Origin: Pseudomonas pudica
GTDB lineage: Bacteria; Pseudomonadota; Gammaproteobacteria; Pseudomonadales; Pseudomonadaceae
Direction: 5' to 3'
Assembly: GCF_015680405.1 (NCBI RefSeq)
Contig: NZ_JADLJS010000018.1
Location: 33,935-97,934, forward strand
Length of the DNA: 64,000 bases
The notes beneath the pieces were generated by a model. That model saw only the letters and a list, made by a program, of their open reading frames with translations. It was not told the origin of the DNA and made no database searches. The position numbers were made by a program, and so were the translations under genes. Shown in pieces: positions 26,795 through 35,832 of this stretch (positions within the stretch are counted from its first letter, which is position 1; each line of letters opens with the position of its first letter).

Positions 26795-27037
26795 TCAACC
26801 CTTGTGCTCCAGTTGGCGCTCGATCATGTACTTCACTGCCAGCCGACGTTCTTTCAGGCGGCGCAGGTCTTCATCCTCGAAGTTGCCCGCCGAGATCGAC
26901 TCGGCGGCCAGCACCTGGTTGTCGATGTCCATGTATTCGTCCAGCAGCCGATCCAGTGCCTTGTCCTGCTGACGGCGTTGCTGGACGATTTCGCGCGGGT
27001 AGTGCAAGTCCTGATAAAGGTCGTGGGAGACAGGCAT
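26795..27037 (-). CDS. Small DUF465/YdcH-like coiled protein
   Basis: An 80-residue, charged and helical protein (REIVQQRRQQDKALDRLLDE and EDLRRLKERRLAVKYMIERQ), likely a short coiled coil of the DUF465 type. AAGGAGG before ATG 27037 fixes the start; the frame open to 27256 has no such site and lower-GC upstream sequence. Role unknown. Confidence 0.7.
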   Translation of the reverse strand: MPVSHDLYQDLHYPREIVQQRRQQDKALDRLLDEYMDIDNQVLAAESISAGNFEDEDLRRLKERRLAVKYMIERQLEHKG

Positions 27038-27297
27038 GGGGTCCTCCTTGGTCAATACAGATGGCTCATCTGATTGGAAGGGAGGAAAGCGATTGTGTTG
27101 AAGCCAAGCGGGCGGAAAACGACGGATGGTCACCATGCCAACCGCAAAAATGACTAACTCGCTGTTTTTTGGTAATTTTTTTTCATCAGGGGGTTCACAG
27201 ACCCAAAGTTTGTTGTTAAAGTGCCGCGCATTCCAAGACAACAACCCAGTTGTCACTCAGTTGGAATTGTCAGAGCAGCAAACGCTGCATCCGATAC

Positions 27298-27372
27298 AGG
27301 GGCGTCGCCAAGCGGTAAGGCAGCAGGTTTTGATCCTGCCATGCGTTGGTTCGAATCCAGCCGCCCCTGCCA
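27298..27372 (+). tRNA. tRNA-Gln (UUG)
   Basis: A 75-nt cloverleaf: acceptor AGGGGCG pairs with CGCCCCT, discriminator G, encoded CCA. The anticodon arm CAGG-TTTTGAT-CCTG gives anticodon TTG (Gln). The T arm is TTGGTTCGAATCCAG-like with the TTCGAAT loop. It lies alone between the DUF465-type gene and the hybrid kinase operon end. Confidence 0.96.
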
Positions 27373-27465
27373 TTTTCTTGCTTCAAACGTATCTCGGTCC
27401 GGTGCTTGGAAAGACAAGCGCTGGGCTTTGTCGTTTCTGCAGGTTTTGCCAGGGGCTCTGTTCGG

Positions 27466-29853
27466 TCACCTGGCAGTTCCAAGCATCTCGTTCAGCAAGC
27501 GGGCCAGTTCGTCGGCCTGTACCGGCTTCTGGATCACCAGGCTGCCCGGCAGCTCCAACCCCTGCAATTCTGCGTAACCGGTAAGAAGCACCACCGGCAG
27601 GTGCGGGTACCGCTCGCGTGCCGCTAGTGCCAGTTGCGCACCATTGAACTCGGGCATGGCGAAATCGCTCAGTAGCAGGTCGATCTGCTCATCCAGTAAA
27701 GCCAAGGCTTGTTCGCCACTGTGCGCCTGGCGCACTTGGTAGCCATACTGGCGCAATACATCACCGAGCATGTCCCGTACCAGATGGTCGTCATCCACCA
27801 GCAGCACGGTGCGATTACGGCCGCTTTCGCTTATCGAGTGGCTGAGCAGCGACGGCATCGGTTCGTTGACGGCTTCACTTTTGACTGCCGGCAGGTACAC
27901 GGCCACCTGCGTACCACGCCCCGGCGTGGTGTCGATACGTACGCCACCCCCGGACTGTTTGGCGAAGCCGAACACCTGGGCCAGGCCCAGGCCCGAGCCT
28001 TTGCCGATATCCTTGGTGGTGAAGAACGGCTCGAACACCTTGGCCAGCACCTCTTCGCTCATGCCGCAGCCGGTATCGCGGATGCTCAGCATCACGTACT
28101 CGCCAGGGTCCGGGTCTTCCGGGCGCTGTGGGCGGGCGTCGATCAGCGTGTTGCGGGTCGACAGCGTCAGTTGGCCGCCGTCGGGCATGGCATCGCGGGC
28201 GTTGATCGCCAGGTTGAGAATGATCATTTCGGTCTGGGTCGGGTCTGTCAGCGCCTGCCACAGGGTTGGTTCCAGGTCCAGACGTACCGAGACATTGCCG
28301 CCCAAGGTGCGGCGCAGCAATTCTTCCAGGCCGGCCAAGGTGCGGTTGAGGTTCAGCGCCACCGGCTCCAGCCGCTGGCGTCGGGAGAAAGCCAGCAACT
28401 GCGAGGTCAGCTTGGCACCGCGCTCGCCGGCTTCGCGAATGTGCGTGAGCCGCGCACGGGCTTTTTCCAGGTCGGCTTTGGCCAGGTCGCGCTCGAGGAA
28501 GCTGGCGCCGGTGAGGATTACCGTCAGCAGGTTGTTGAAATCGTGCGCCACACCGGCGGTCAGCTGACCGACCGCTTCCAGCCGCTGCATCTGCTGCAGC
28601 GCGGCCTCGATACGTTCGCGTTCGGCGATCTGCTCGCGCAGGCGGGCGTTGGCTTCGGCCAGGCCAAGGGCGGCCTCGCGTTCGCTGGTGATGTCGCGCG
28701 CCACCACGTAAAGCAGGGTGTCTTCCGGCACCACCACCCAGGACAACCAGCGCTGCTGGCCACCGGCATCCAGGATACGCCCGACAAAGCGGGCGCTGGT
28801 GCGGCCGTGGGCGAGGGCGGCCAGTTCGGTGAGCAGCAGTTCCTGGTCGGGCTCGGGTAGCAGGTGCAGCAAGGACGACTGGCTCAGGCGCTCGCGGGAC
28901 AAGCCCAGGCTGGCTTCCCAGGCGGGGTTCAGCGCGACTGGGGTCAGGTCCTTGTTGAGCACGGCCAGCAAGTCTTGCGACAGCTCCCAGGCACGGTCGC
29001 GTTCGCGAGTGCGGCGCTCGACCCTTTCACCCAGCATCTCGTTGAGCTGACGCAGTGCCTGGTTGGCCAGGCGCTGGGCATGGATGTCCTGCAGCACCCC
29101 GGAAAAACGCACGCACTGGTCGTTGACGAACTGGCTCTGGCCGCTGCTGAGCAACCAGCGCGGTTCCAGGCCAGCGGGTTGGGCGATGCGGAACTCGACC
29201 CGATACACGCCGCCACTTTCCGGGCACATGGCGTGCTCTACTGCCTCGCGCACCTGCGGCAGGTCGTCAGGGTAGATGCCGGCGTAAAACACGTCGAGGG
29301 TCATTTCGGTATCGACAGGCAGGCCGAACAGGGTCTTGCAGCGGTCGTCCCACAACAACAGCCCTTCTTGCGGGCGCATGTCCCAGGTGCCCATGCCAGC
29401 AGCATCGATGGCAATGCGTGCACGTGCCTCGACGTCGGCCAGGGCTTCTTCGGCGCGGCGTCGGCGCTGGCGCTCCTGAACTTCGGTCAGGGCCCGGCGT
29501 ACGGCCTTGGGCAGCAGCGGCAGGTTCTTCTTCAGCACATAATCGGTGGCGCCCAGGCGGATCATTTCCACCGCATGTTCTTCGCCGTAGATACCAGACA
29601 GGAAGATGAACGGAATATCCGGTGCCAGGCGCTGGGCAATGGCCAGCACTTCGGTGCCGGACGAGCCCGGCAGCACGCAGTCGCACAGGATCAGGTCATG
29701 GCTGGACTCGCGCAGGGCTTGCTCGACACCGGCATGGTCGAACACCAGTTGCGCCTGCACATTCAGCCCGCTGCGTTCCAGGCGCATCAGGGTCAGCTCG
29801 GCGTCCATCGAATTGTCTTCGACCATCAGCAGTTTGAGCGGTGTCGGCAGCAT
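27466..29853 (-). CDS. Hybrid sensor histidine kinase (REC-PAS-PAS-HK-REC)
   Basis: A 795-residue cytoplasmic protein with no transmembrane segment. An N-terminal receiver (Asp58 in LILCDCVLPG) is followed by two PAS-like regions (about 150-285 and 300-400), a kinase core with H-box GVAHDFNNLLTV and G-boxes SIRDTGCGMS and GSGLGLAQVFGF, and a C-terminal receiver (LLLSDFAMPEFNG). It is the last gene of the bphP-regulator-hybrid operon, with its 5-prime end nearly abutting the regulator stop. ATG 29853 has GAGG upstream; GTG 29880 would overlap the previous gene. Receivers at both ends suit a phosphorelay with the upstream phytochrome and single-domain regulator. Confidence 0.9.
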   Translation of the reverse strand: MLPTPLKLLMVEDNSMDAELTLMRLERSGLNVQAQLVFDHAGVEQALRESSHDLILCDCVLPGSSGTEVLAIAQRLAPDIPFIFLSGIYGEEHAVEMIRLGATDYVLKKNLPLLPKAVRRALTEVQERQRRRRAEEALADVEARARIAIDAAGMGTWDMRPQEGLLLWDDRCKTLFGLPVDTEMTLDVFYAGIYPDDLPQVREAVEHAMCPESGGVYRVEFRIAQPAGLEPRWLLSSGQSQFVNDQCVRFSGVLQDIHAQRLANQALRQLNEMLGERVERRTRERDRAWELSQDLLAVLNKDLTPVALNPAWEASLGLSRERLSQSSLLHLLPEPDQELLLTELAALAHGRTSARFVGRILDAGGQQRWLSWVVVPEDTLLYVVARDITSEREAALGLAEANARLREQIAERERIEAALQQMQRLEAVGQLTAGVAHDFNNLLTVILTGASFLERDLAKADLEKARARLTHIREAGERGAKLTSQLLAFSRRQRLEPVALNLNRTLAGLEELLRRTLGGNVSVRLDLEPTLWQALTDPTQTEMIILNLAINARDAMPDGGQLTLSTRNTLIDARPQRPEDPDPGEYVMLSIRDTGCGMSEEVLAKVFEPFFTTKDIGKGSGLGLAQVFGFAKQSGGGVRIDTTPGRGTQVAVYLPAVKSEAVNEPMPSLLSHSISESGRNRTVLLVDDDHLVRDMLGDVLRQYGYQVRQAHSGEQALALLDEQIDLLLSDFAMPEFNGAQLALAARERYPHLPVVLLTGYAELQGLELPGSLVIQKPVQADELARLLNEMLGTAR

Positions 29854-29866
29854 CGTCGCAGGCACC

Positions 29867-30328
29867 TCAGATGCTGCCACGCCGGGTCAGGCGCAGCGAG
29901 CCGGGTGGCGGTTCGTTGAGTACCGCCCAGAATATCCCCAGGTCGGAAATGGCGGCGACGAATTCCTTGAACTCCACCGGCTTGACCACGTACGCGTTCA
30001 CTCCCAGCTCGTAGGCGCGCAGCAGGTCGGGCTCCTCGCGCGAGGACGTCAGCATCACCGTCGGGATGCTGCGCAGCTCGGCGGTGGCGCGCACTTCCTT
30101 CAGCACCTCCAGGCCATCGACCTTTGGCAGTTTCAGGTCCAGCAGCAATACGGCGGGGTTGCCATCGTCACGTTCGGCATAGGCATTGCGCCGTAGCAGG
30201 TAGTCGAGTGCTTCGGCACCGTCACGCAGCACGATGACCTCGTTGGCCAACTGGCTGCGCTCCAGCGCCAGGAGCGTCAGCTCCAGGTCCCGTGGGTTGT
30301 CTTCGACCAGCAGGATGGGTTTGAGCAT
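29867..30328 (-). CDS. Single-domain response regulator (phytochrome-associated, Rcp1-like)
   Basis: A 153-residue lone receiver with VEDN (8-11), phosphoacceptor Asp64 (AVLLLDLKLP), MLTSSREEPD and a Lys in VVKPVEFKEF. The RDGAEALDYLLRR segment is typical of Rcp1-type partners of bacterial phytochromes. It begins 12 bp after the phytochrome stop and has no DNA-binding domain, so it probably passes phosphate to another protein such as the downstream hybrid kinase. Confidence 0.9.
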   Translation of the reverse strand: MLKPILLVEDNPRDLELTLLALERSQLANEVIVLRDGAEALDYLLRRNAYAERDDGNPAVLLLDLKLPKVDGLEVLKEVRATAELRSIPTVMLTSSREEPDLLRAYELGVNAYVVKPVEFKEFVAAISDLGIFWAVLNEPPPGSLRLTRRGSI

Positions 30329-30340
30329 GGTAGCGGTGCC

Positions 30341-32590
30341 TCAGGTGTTAGCGGGGTGGCGCGGGAGGGTGAAGTGGAAGGTGGCTCCCTGGCCAACCTT
30401 GCCGTGGGCCCAGACCCGACCGTCATGGCGTTCGATGATACGACGGACACTGGCCAGGCCGATGCCGGTCCCTTCGAAGTCTTCCATGCGGTGCAGGCGC
30501 TGGAACACGCCGAACAGTTTGTTCGCGTAGGCCATGTCGAAGCCCACGCCGTTGTCGCGAATGCAGATCTCGGTTTCGCCCGGGTGCTGCACGGCGCTGA
30601 TGCCGATGCGTGCCGGGGTCCGCCCACGTGTGTATTTGATGGCGTTGGCCAGCAGGTTGTGCAAGGCCATGTTGATGAACGCCGGATCACCGATCACCTT
30701 GGGCAACTGGGCGATGTCCCAGACAATTTCGCGGTTTTGGTAGTCGGGCGCAAGTTCGCTGCGAATGGCTTCGACCAGGGCGTTGAGGTCGACTTCGGAC
30801 AGACGCAGGGCCGAGCGGCCCATTTGCGAGAAGTTGAGCAGGTTGTCGACCAGGCTTCCGGCAAAATGCGCGGCTTCCTCGATGTGTTGCAGAAAACGCC
30901 TGCCACGCTCGCTGAGGCCCTGGCCCTCTATTTCGCCGAGCAGTTCGGAGTAACCGGCAATATGGCGCAGGGGCGCGCGCAGGTCATGGGACACGCTGTA
31001 GGAAAACGCTTCGAGCTCCTTGTTCGAGCGGCGCAGCTCGCCGGCCAGCTGGGCCAGTTCCTCAGCCTTGCGCAGGACGATGCCGAGCACTGCCGTGCGC
31101 AGCTCTTGCACGCCTTCGATGACCAGCGGGTGCCAGGGTTCGCAGTAGCCGCGCAGTTTTTCCTGCCAGCTTTCGAAACTGTGCCGCGGGTCGAGGTTGC
31201 CCTGTGGCCCGACCTGTTTGTTCGGCTGCCCGGCCCAGGTCACCGTGCGCACCTGCTCTGGGCGGAACCACAGCAGGTAGTGCGAGTGGATCTGCGAAAT
31301 GGCCACTGCCAGCACACCGCCGGCATGGGCCGCGAGCTCGGGCAGTTCATCAATGTCGCGGCGCAGGTTGTCGCTGTGGAACACGCTGTCTTCACCACGC
31401 TGGGATAGCCAGTGCACCAAGGCGTTTACCTGCGCGGCCGGAGGGGTCTTGCCGATCAGATCGCAACGCTCGGCGGAAATGACTGCGGCACCTTGGGCGC
31501 CAGCGAAGGCCAGCAGTACTTCGGGCAAGTCGCGCAGGCCGTCGCCGACACTGTCATGGTCGGCCATGGACGAGATCATGCGCACGATGTGTTGGCGCAG
31601 TTCCAGCAACTGGCGAGTGTTGGCGTGGGACTCACGCGACTCGATCTGCAGCGACAGCACACTGGCCAGCAGTTCGCAGGCAGTACGGGTGCGCAGGTCC
31701 ACCGGGCGCGGCTGTTCATGGTGGCAGGACACCAGCCCCCAGAGTTGCCCGTCGACCACGATCGACAGTGACATCGATGCCAAGGTACCCATGTTACGCA
31801 TGTACTGCAGGTGCACTGGCGACACGCTGCGCAGTGCGGCAAAGCTCAGGTCCAGCGGCTTGCCGGTGCGCGGGTTGGCAGCGGGCAGCAACGGCGAGGC
31901 CTGGTAGTTGGCGTCCTCGATCACGCGGATGCGGTTGATTCGGTACAGTTCGCGCGCCTGGCGCGGTATGTCCGAAGCGGGGAAACACAGGCCCAGGTAG
32001 CTCGGGTACCCCGGGTCGGCCACCTCGGCCAGCACCTGGCCGTTGCCTTCGGCATCGAAGCGGTACGCCTTGACCCGGCCGAAGCCGGTGATGCGCTTGA
32101 GTTGCAGCACGGTTTGCTGCAGCAGTTCCTCGAGGCTGCCGGCTTGGTGCAGGCGGCCCACGAAGCTGCGCACCAGTGGGTAGTAGTCGCCTTGCCCGGC
32201 AAGATCCGCTGGCAGGCGAGGGGGTTCGAATTCGGCGATCAACACCTGGTCGTGGCGATGCACCAGCAGGTGCAGGTTGCCGCGGTAAGGCGCGCCCTGG
32301 CGCAGGAAGACATCGCTGATGTGGAACGGAAAGATCTCATCCTCTGGCAGGCGGGCCAGGTGCAGGCGCAGGTCGAAGGCACCGCTGACCAGTTCGGCGA
32401 AGTCGCAACCGGCCAGTTCAGTGGCCGGTATGCCAAGCCAATGCTCGATATTTTCACTGGCCTGGAGTACGCGCATTTCGGTTTCGTCCAGCACCAGCAG
32501 GAAGCCGTGGGGCTGGATGCTGCCAGGCAGCTGGATCGGTTCCTGGGCACAGCGCTCGAGGGCTTGGGTGAGCGTGCTGTCTGCAATCAT
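30341..32590 (-). CDS. bphP: Bacteriophytochrome histidine kinase
   Basis: A 749-residue red/far-red photoreceptor. Cys14 (LERCAQEPIQLPGSIQPHG) is the biliverdin attachment site. The PAS domain is followed by GAF with SDIP (206-209) and His260 in PVHLQYMRNMG, a PHY domain with tongue motif PRHSF (469-473), and an HK domain with His535 (SVSHDLRAPL), N box NLLANAIKYT and GTGIGLASV. All key photochemistry residues I can check are present. No heme oxygenase gene (bphO) is adjacent, so biliverdin must come from elsewhere. It is first in a three-gene operon and divergent from the Csu pilus operon. Confidence 0.95.
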   Translation of the reverse strand: MIADSTLTQALERCAQEPIQLPGSIQPHGFLLVLDETEMRVLQASENIEHWLGIPATELAGCDFAELVSGAFDLRLHLARLPEDEIFPFHISDVFLRQGAPYRGNLHLLVHRHDQVLIAEFEPPRLPADLAGQGDYYPLVRSFVGRLHQAGSLEELLQQTVLQLKRITGFGRVKAYRFDAEGNGQVLAEVADPGYPSYLGLCFPASDIPRQARELYRINRIRVIEDANYQASPLLPAANPRTGKPLDLSFAALRSVSPVHLQYMRNMGTLASMSLSIVVDGQLWGLVSCHHEQPRPVDLRTRTACELLASVLSLQIESRESHANTRQLLELRQHIVRMISSMADHDSVGDGLRDLPEVLLAFAGAQGAAVISAERCDLIGKTPPAAQVNALVHWLSQRGEDSVFHSDNLRRDIDELPELAAHAGGVLAVAISQIHSHYLLWFRPEQVRTVTWAGQPNKQVGPQGNLDPRHSFESWQEKLRGYCEPWHPLVIEGVQELRTAVLGIVLRKAEELAQLAGELRRSNKELEAFSYSVSHDLRAPLRHIAGYSELLGEIEGQGLSERGRRFLQHIEEAAHFAGSLVDNLLNFSQMGRSALRLSEVDLNALVEAIRSELAPDYQNREIVWDIAQLPKVIGDPAFINMALHNLLANAIKYTRGRTPARIGISAVQHPGETEICIRDNGVGFDMAYANKLFGVFQRLHRMEDFEGTGIGLASVRRIIERHDGRVWAHGKVGQGATFHFTLPRHPANT

Positions 32591-32853
32591 CTATGAAAAC
32601 GCTCCTGTCGTGTCCTTCCATGCATGCCGCATGAGTCTAGGCAGGATGAAAGGGATACACCCTAACAGAATATCGGCCCGGATAACGGCCTTTGGCCATT
32701 TGAGGAGAATGCCGGCGATGCGTTCTGTGTCGTGCGGCTTTTTTTTCAGGTGGTAGCGCTTTTTGGCTAATACAAAAAAATGGCTCGATGCCAGCAGCGT
32801 GATGCCACTCCGCTGCTACGCTCAGGTCAGCAGACATCGACAAGGATAATTAG
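32591..32853. promoter_or_regulatory. Shared divergent control region between bphP and the Csu pilus operon
   Basis: 263 bp with both start codons outward. It contains T-rich and A-rich tracts (CTTTTTTTTCAGG at about 32739, TACAAAAAAATGG at about 32770) just before the pilin genes, a local drop in G+C typical of promoters. I could not assign a confident -35/-10 pair or an operator. Confidence 0.5.
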
Positions 32854-33381
32854 GTGACAGAGCGCTACCTGGCCGCCCTGTTGGGCCTCATGTTGAGTAG
32901 CAGTGTCATGGCGGCGGACTTCCTGGTGGAGGTACGGGTGCTGGTGCAGCGTGGCTGCATGCTGGTCAACCAGCCCCGCGATGCCGGGGCGCAGGCGCTT
33001 GGGAGCATCGGCCTGGGCGCTGCTGCACGGCTGGATGGTCCTGGCGCGCCGCTCACCGGCGCACTGTTGAGCCGGCGCCCGCCACGCCTGGAATGCAACC
33101 CCGGCACCCCCTATCAGGTTCGCGTCGACGGCGGCCAGCATGGCGGCGTCGGCGAGCTGCGCTTTCTGGCCAGTGACGATGACACGGCTCGGCTCATCCC
33201 GTATCGCCTGTACCGCGATGCTGCCTGGCGCGAACCGCTGGCGGTGAATGTGGCGCATTCGGCGCGGGTGCCAAACAGCGGTTCGGTCGAGCTGCCGTTG
33301 TATGCACGGATCGACAAGCTGGCTTGGATACCACCTGCAGGCCTGTATGCCGACCTGCTCAAAGTCACCGTCAGCTGGTAG
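32854..33381 (+). CDS. Spore coat U (Csu-type) pilin-like protein, subunit 1
   Basis: A 175-residue secreted subunit starting at GTG 32854. The signal peptide is residues 1-20 (ALLGLMLSSSVMA-AD). A SCPU domain follows, with a Cys pair (RGCMLVN and RLECNPG), RLIPYRLYRDAAW and the C-terminal strand GLYADLLKVTVSW. It is the first gene of a seven-gene chaperone-usher operon like csuA/B-A-B-C-D-E of Acinetobacter. It is the most divergent of the four small subunits, perhaps an adaptor. Confidence 0.82.
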   Translation: MTERYLAALLGLMLSSSVMAADFLVEVRVLVQRGCMLVNQPRDAGAQALGSIGLGAAARLDGPGAPLTGALLSRRPPRLECNPGTPYQVRVDGGQHGGVGELRFLASDDDTARLIPYRLYRDAAWREPLAVNVAHSARVPNSGSVELPLYARIDKLAWIPPAGLYADLLKVTVSW

Positions 33382-33411
33382 GGATGCCACCATGCACAAG
33401 GACGCGACGCC

Positions 33412-33948
33412 ATGAACCGTACCTCGATCCTGCTGCTTTCCCTCGGCCCGCTGCTGGTGCCCGGCGGTGCCGCGCATGGCACCAGTACCGGTTTCATCCA
33501 GGCGCGGCTGGTGATCAGCACCGCTTGCCAGATCAGCAGCAACGAGACGCAACCGGCGACGGTGGGTAACCCCGGGGTGATGGACTTCGGCGAGCGCGGT
33601 CCGTATTGGGACCAGCCGCTGCGCAGCCGGGTTGATGATGTGAGCGGCGAGGGTAGCCTGCAGATCAGCTGCACGCCCGAAGTGCGTGCGTTCAACGTGC
33701 GCATCAACGGCGGCCTGAATGGCAGCGACGGCATACGGCGGTTGAGCAATGGCCGCGAGCTGATCCCCTATCAACTGGCGATCGACCCAGGCGGTAACAG
33801 CCGCTACGGCATCGGCCAGGCACGTGCCTTCACCATCAGCAGTACCCGGCAGATACCGATCCCCATCTACGGTGTGGTAGTGGCGCAACCGCGCGCGCTG
33901 CCGGCCGGCCTTTACCGTGACACCCTGAGGGTGACCCTGGACTGGTAA
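33412..33948 (+). CDS. Spore coat U (Csu-type) pilin-like protein, subunit 2
   Basis: A 178-residue protein. The signal peptide ends near GGAAHG. The SCPU domain has the Cys pair STACQIS and QISCTPE, ELIPYQLAID and the terminal strand GLYRDTLRVTLDW. It lies 30 bp downstream of subunit 1 and 18 bp before subunit 3. Probably a minor pilus subunit. Confidence 0.85.
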   Translation: MNRTSILLLSLGPLLVPGGAAHGTSTGFIQARLVISTACQISSNETQPATVGNPGVMDFGERGPYWDQPLRSRVDDVSGEGSLQISCTPEVRAFNVRINGGLNGSDGIRRLSNGRELIPYQLAIDPGGNSRYGIGQARAFTISSTRQIPIPIYGVVVAQPRALPAGLYRDTLRVTLDW

Positions 33949-33966
33949 CAACGCAAGGAGACTTCG

Positions 33967-34497
33967 ATGAGAACGAACCTTTCACGCTGCATCCTCACCG
34001 GCCTTGGGCTGATGCTGGCTTCCCAGGCCCAGGCCGCAACGACCGGGACCATCGACTCGAAGCTGACCTTGACCGCAGCGTGCCAGGTCAATGGCAGCTC
34101 GGGCACTTCGGGGGTGAACTTCGGTGCCCTGGACTTCGGTACTCGCGATGCCCTGTTCACCAGCGCGGACGCCCAGGTGATCGGCGGCGGCGGAGGGGCG
34201 ATCAGCATTCTCTGCTCGGCTGGCACGGTACCGGTGATCCGCGTGGGGGCAGGCGTCCACGATGGCCAGTCGGCCGGGGGCAGCCGTGCGCTGGCGGATG
34301 GCGCCGGCAACTTCGTGCCGTACGATTTCTATACCGATGCCGGGCGCACGCAGGTGTTGGCCATCAACGGCACCATCACCTTGCCGACCAGCAGCGGTAC
34401 GGCACAGGTCGTCAACCTGTATGGCCAGGCGCGCGGCAAGGCCGGCCTGCCGGCAGGGGTATACACCGACACAGTGTCCGTCGAACTGTCGTTCTGA
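33967..34497 (+). CDS. Spore coat U (Csu-type) pilin-like protein, subunit 3 (possible major pilin)
   Basis: A 176-residue protein with a clear signal peptide (LTGLGLMLASQAQA-A). The Gly/Ser/Ala-rich mature part has the Cys pair TAACQVNG and ISILCSAG, FVPYDFYTDAG and the terminal strand GVYTDTVSVELSF. AAGGAGA before the ATG is the best ribosome site among the subunits, so this may be the most expressed, hence the possible main fibre subunit (inference). Confidence 0.85.
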   Translation: MRTNLSRCILTGLGLMLASQAQAATTGTIDSKLTLTAACQVNGSSGTSGVNFGALDFGTRDALFTSADAQVIGGGGGAISILCSAGTVPVIRVGAGVHDGQSAGGSRALADGAGNFVPYDFYTDAGRTQVLAINGTITLPTSSGTAQVVNLYGQARGKAGLPAGVYTDTVSVELSF

Positions 34498-34500
34498 GCC

Positions 34501-35004
34501 ATGCGTAGCTGGCTGGCATGTGGCCTGAGTGGCCTCGGCGTGCTGCTGGCCGCGCCTCTGGATGCGGCGACCACCAGCAGCTTCATGGTGACGGCGCAGA
34601 TCGTCGCCGGGTGCCTGGTGGTGGGCGGCGTGAGCAGCTACGGGACGCTCGACTACGGCTCGCAATCGGCCCTGGCCACTGGGGGCCTCGACACCTCGTT
34701 GGGCGGCACCACGGTGACCTTTCAGTGCACCCCGGGGGTGGCGTTGAGCATGAGCGTTGATGGCGGGCAGAACAGTGCCAGTGGCACACGCAACCTCAAG
34801 CGCACGGGCGGCACACAGGTGCTGGCCTACCAGTTGTACCGGGACGCGGCATACAGCCAGAGCCTGGGGATCGGCCAGAGCGTGGCCGTGAGCTACACCG
34901 ACCCGACGGCGATAAAGCTGCCGGTGTACGGGCGGATCCAGCTGACCGGCACGTTGCCGGCAGGGACCTACACCGATGTGGTGCAAGTGACGGTGACCTG
35001 GTGA
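34501..35004 (+). CDS. Spore coat U (Csu-type) pilin-like protein, subunit 4
   Basis: A 167-residue SCPU protein starting 3 bp after subunit 3. The signal peptide ends at APLDA-AT. It has the Cys pair VAGCLVVG and TFQCTPG, QVLAYQLYRDAAY and the terminal strand GTYTDVVQVTVTW. Acinetobacter Csu operons have three small subunits; this operon has four. Confidence 0.85.
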   Translation: MRSWLACGLSGLGVLLAAPLDAATTSSFMVTAQIVAGCLVVGGVSSYGTLDYGSQSALATGGLDTSLGGTTVTFQCTPGVALSMSVDGGQNSASGTRNLKRTGGTQVLAYQLYRDAAYSQSLGIGQSVAVSYTDPTAIKLPVYGRIQLTGTLPAGTYTDVVQVTVTW

Positions 35005-35043
35005 ATGCATCGGCACCAACGACCAGTATCCAAGGAGAGCTTC

Positions 35044-35820
35044 ATGGGGGCAGGCGCGAAGTGGGCGCGTGGGTTGATCGGAGTATTGTGGCTGGCGAGC
35101 CTGCCGGCCGGGGCGGCCACCTCGGTGCTGATCTGGCCGATCGACCCGGTGCTGGAGGCTGACCAGAAGGCTGGCGCACTGTGGCTGGAAAACCGCGGTA
35201 CCGCACCGGCCAACCTGCAGGTGCGGGTGTTCGCCTGGCGCCAGGGTGACTACCAGGAACAGTACCAGGCACAGCGCGAAATCATTGGCAGCCCGCCGGT
35301 GGCCAACATCGCCCCCGGGCAGAAGCAACTGATTCGCCTGACCCGCACCAGCCCCTCGCCAGTCGGACAGGAGCAGGCCTATCGCATCATCATCGACGAA
35401 ATCCCGCCCGCCATCCCAGTCGACAAGGCCGAGCCCGGCACTACCGCGGCGATCCGCCTGCAGATGCGCTACTCGGTACCCCTGTTCGTCTACGGCGAAG
35501 GCCTGTGGGGCAAAGCCGATCCCGAGGGCAAACGCAATGCCGAGGGCGTCGGCAAGCCGCAACTCAGCTGGCGTGCGGTGACCGTGCAGGGCAAGCCGTA
35601 CGTGGAGCTGCGCAACACCGGCGCGGTGCATGCACGGCTGACCGATGTGGTGGTGCAGCAGGGCAGCCAGAGCAAGCCACTGGCCGACGGCCTGCTGGGT
35701 TATGTGCTGCCGGGGGCCAGCATGCGCTGGCCGGCACCGTTGGCACCGAACGCCGGCAGTGTGCTGAAAGGGAGGGTAAACGGCCAGAGCAGCGCGGACG
35801 CCATCCGCCAAAGCCAATGA
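35044..35820 (+). CDS. Pilus periplasmic chaperone (PapD/CsuC type)
   Basis: A 258-residue protein. The signal peptide ends at PAGA-AT. The first Ig-like domain (about 20-140) has WPIDPVLEADQKAGALWLEN, PGQKQLIRLTR and LQMRYSVPLFV; the second runs to the C-terminus. It donates a strand to SCPU subunits in the periplasm. ATG 35044 follows AAGGAG; the frame opening at 35005 was rejected. The stop overlaps an ATG at 35817 that is not in the usher frame. Confidence 0.92.
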   Translation: MGAGAKWARGLIGVLWLASLPAGAATSVLIWPIDPVLEADQKAGALWLENRGTAPANLQVRVFAWRQGDYQEQYQAQREIIGSPPVANIAPGQKQLIRLTRTSPSPVGQEQAYRIIIDEIPPAIPVDKAEPGTTAAIRLQMRYSVPLFVYGEGLWGKADPEGKRNAEGVGKPQLSWRAVTVQGKPYVELRNTGAVHARLTDVVVQQGSQSKPLADGLLGYVLPGASMRWPAPLAPNAGSVLKGRVNGQSSADAIRQSQ

Positions 35821-35832
35821 GCCTGCGCCTGA

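Noticed and set aside
27160..27297. Low-GC stretch with GGTAATTTTTTTTC considered as a small gene or island boundary
   Set aside because: No frame with a ribosome site is present. The DUF465 gene is upstream and tRNA-Gln follows, so it more likely holds promoter DNA; no repeated tRNA end marking an integrated element was found.
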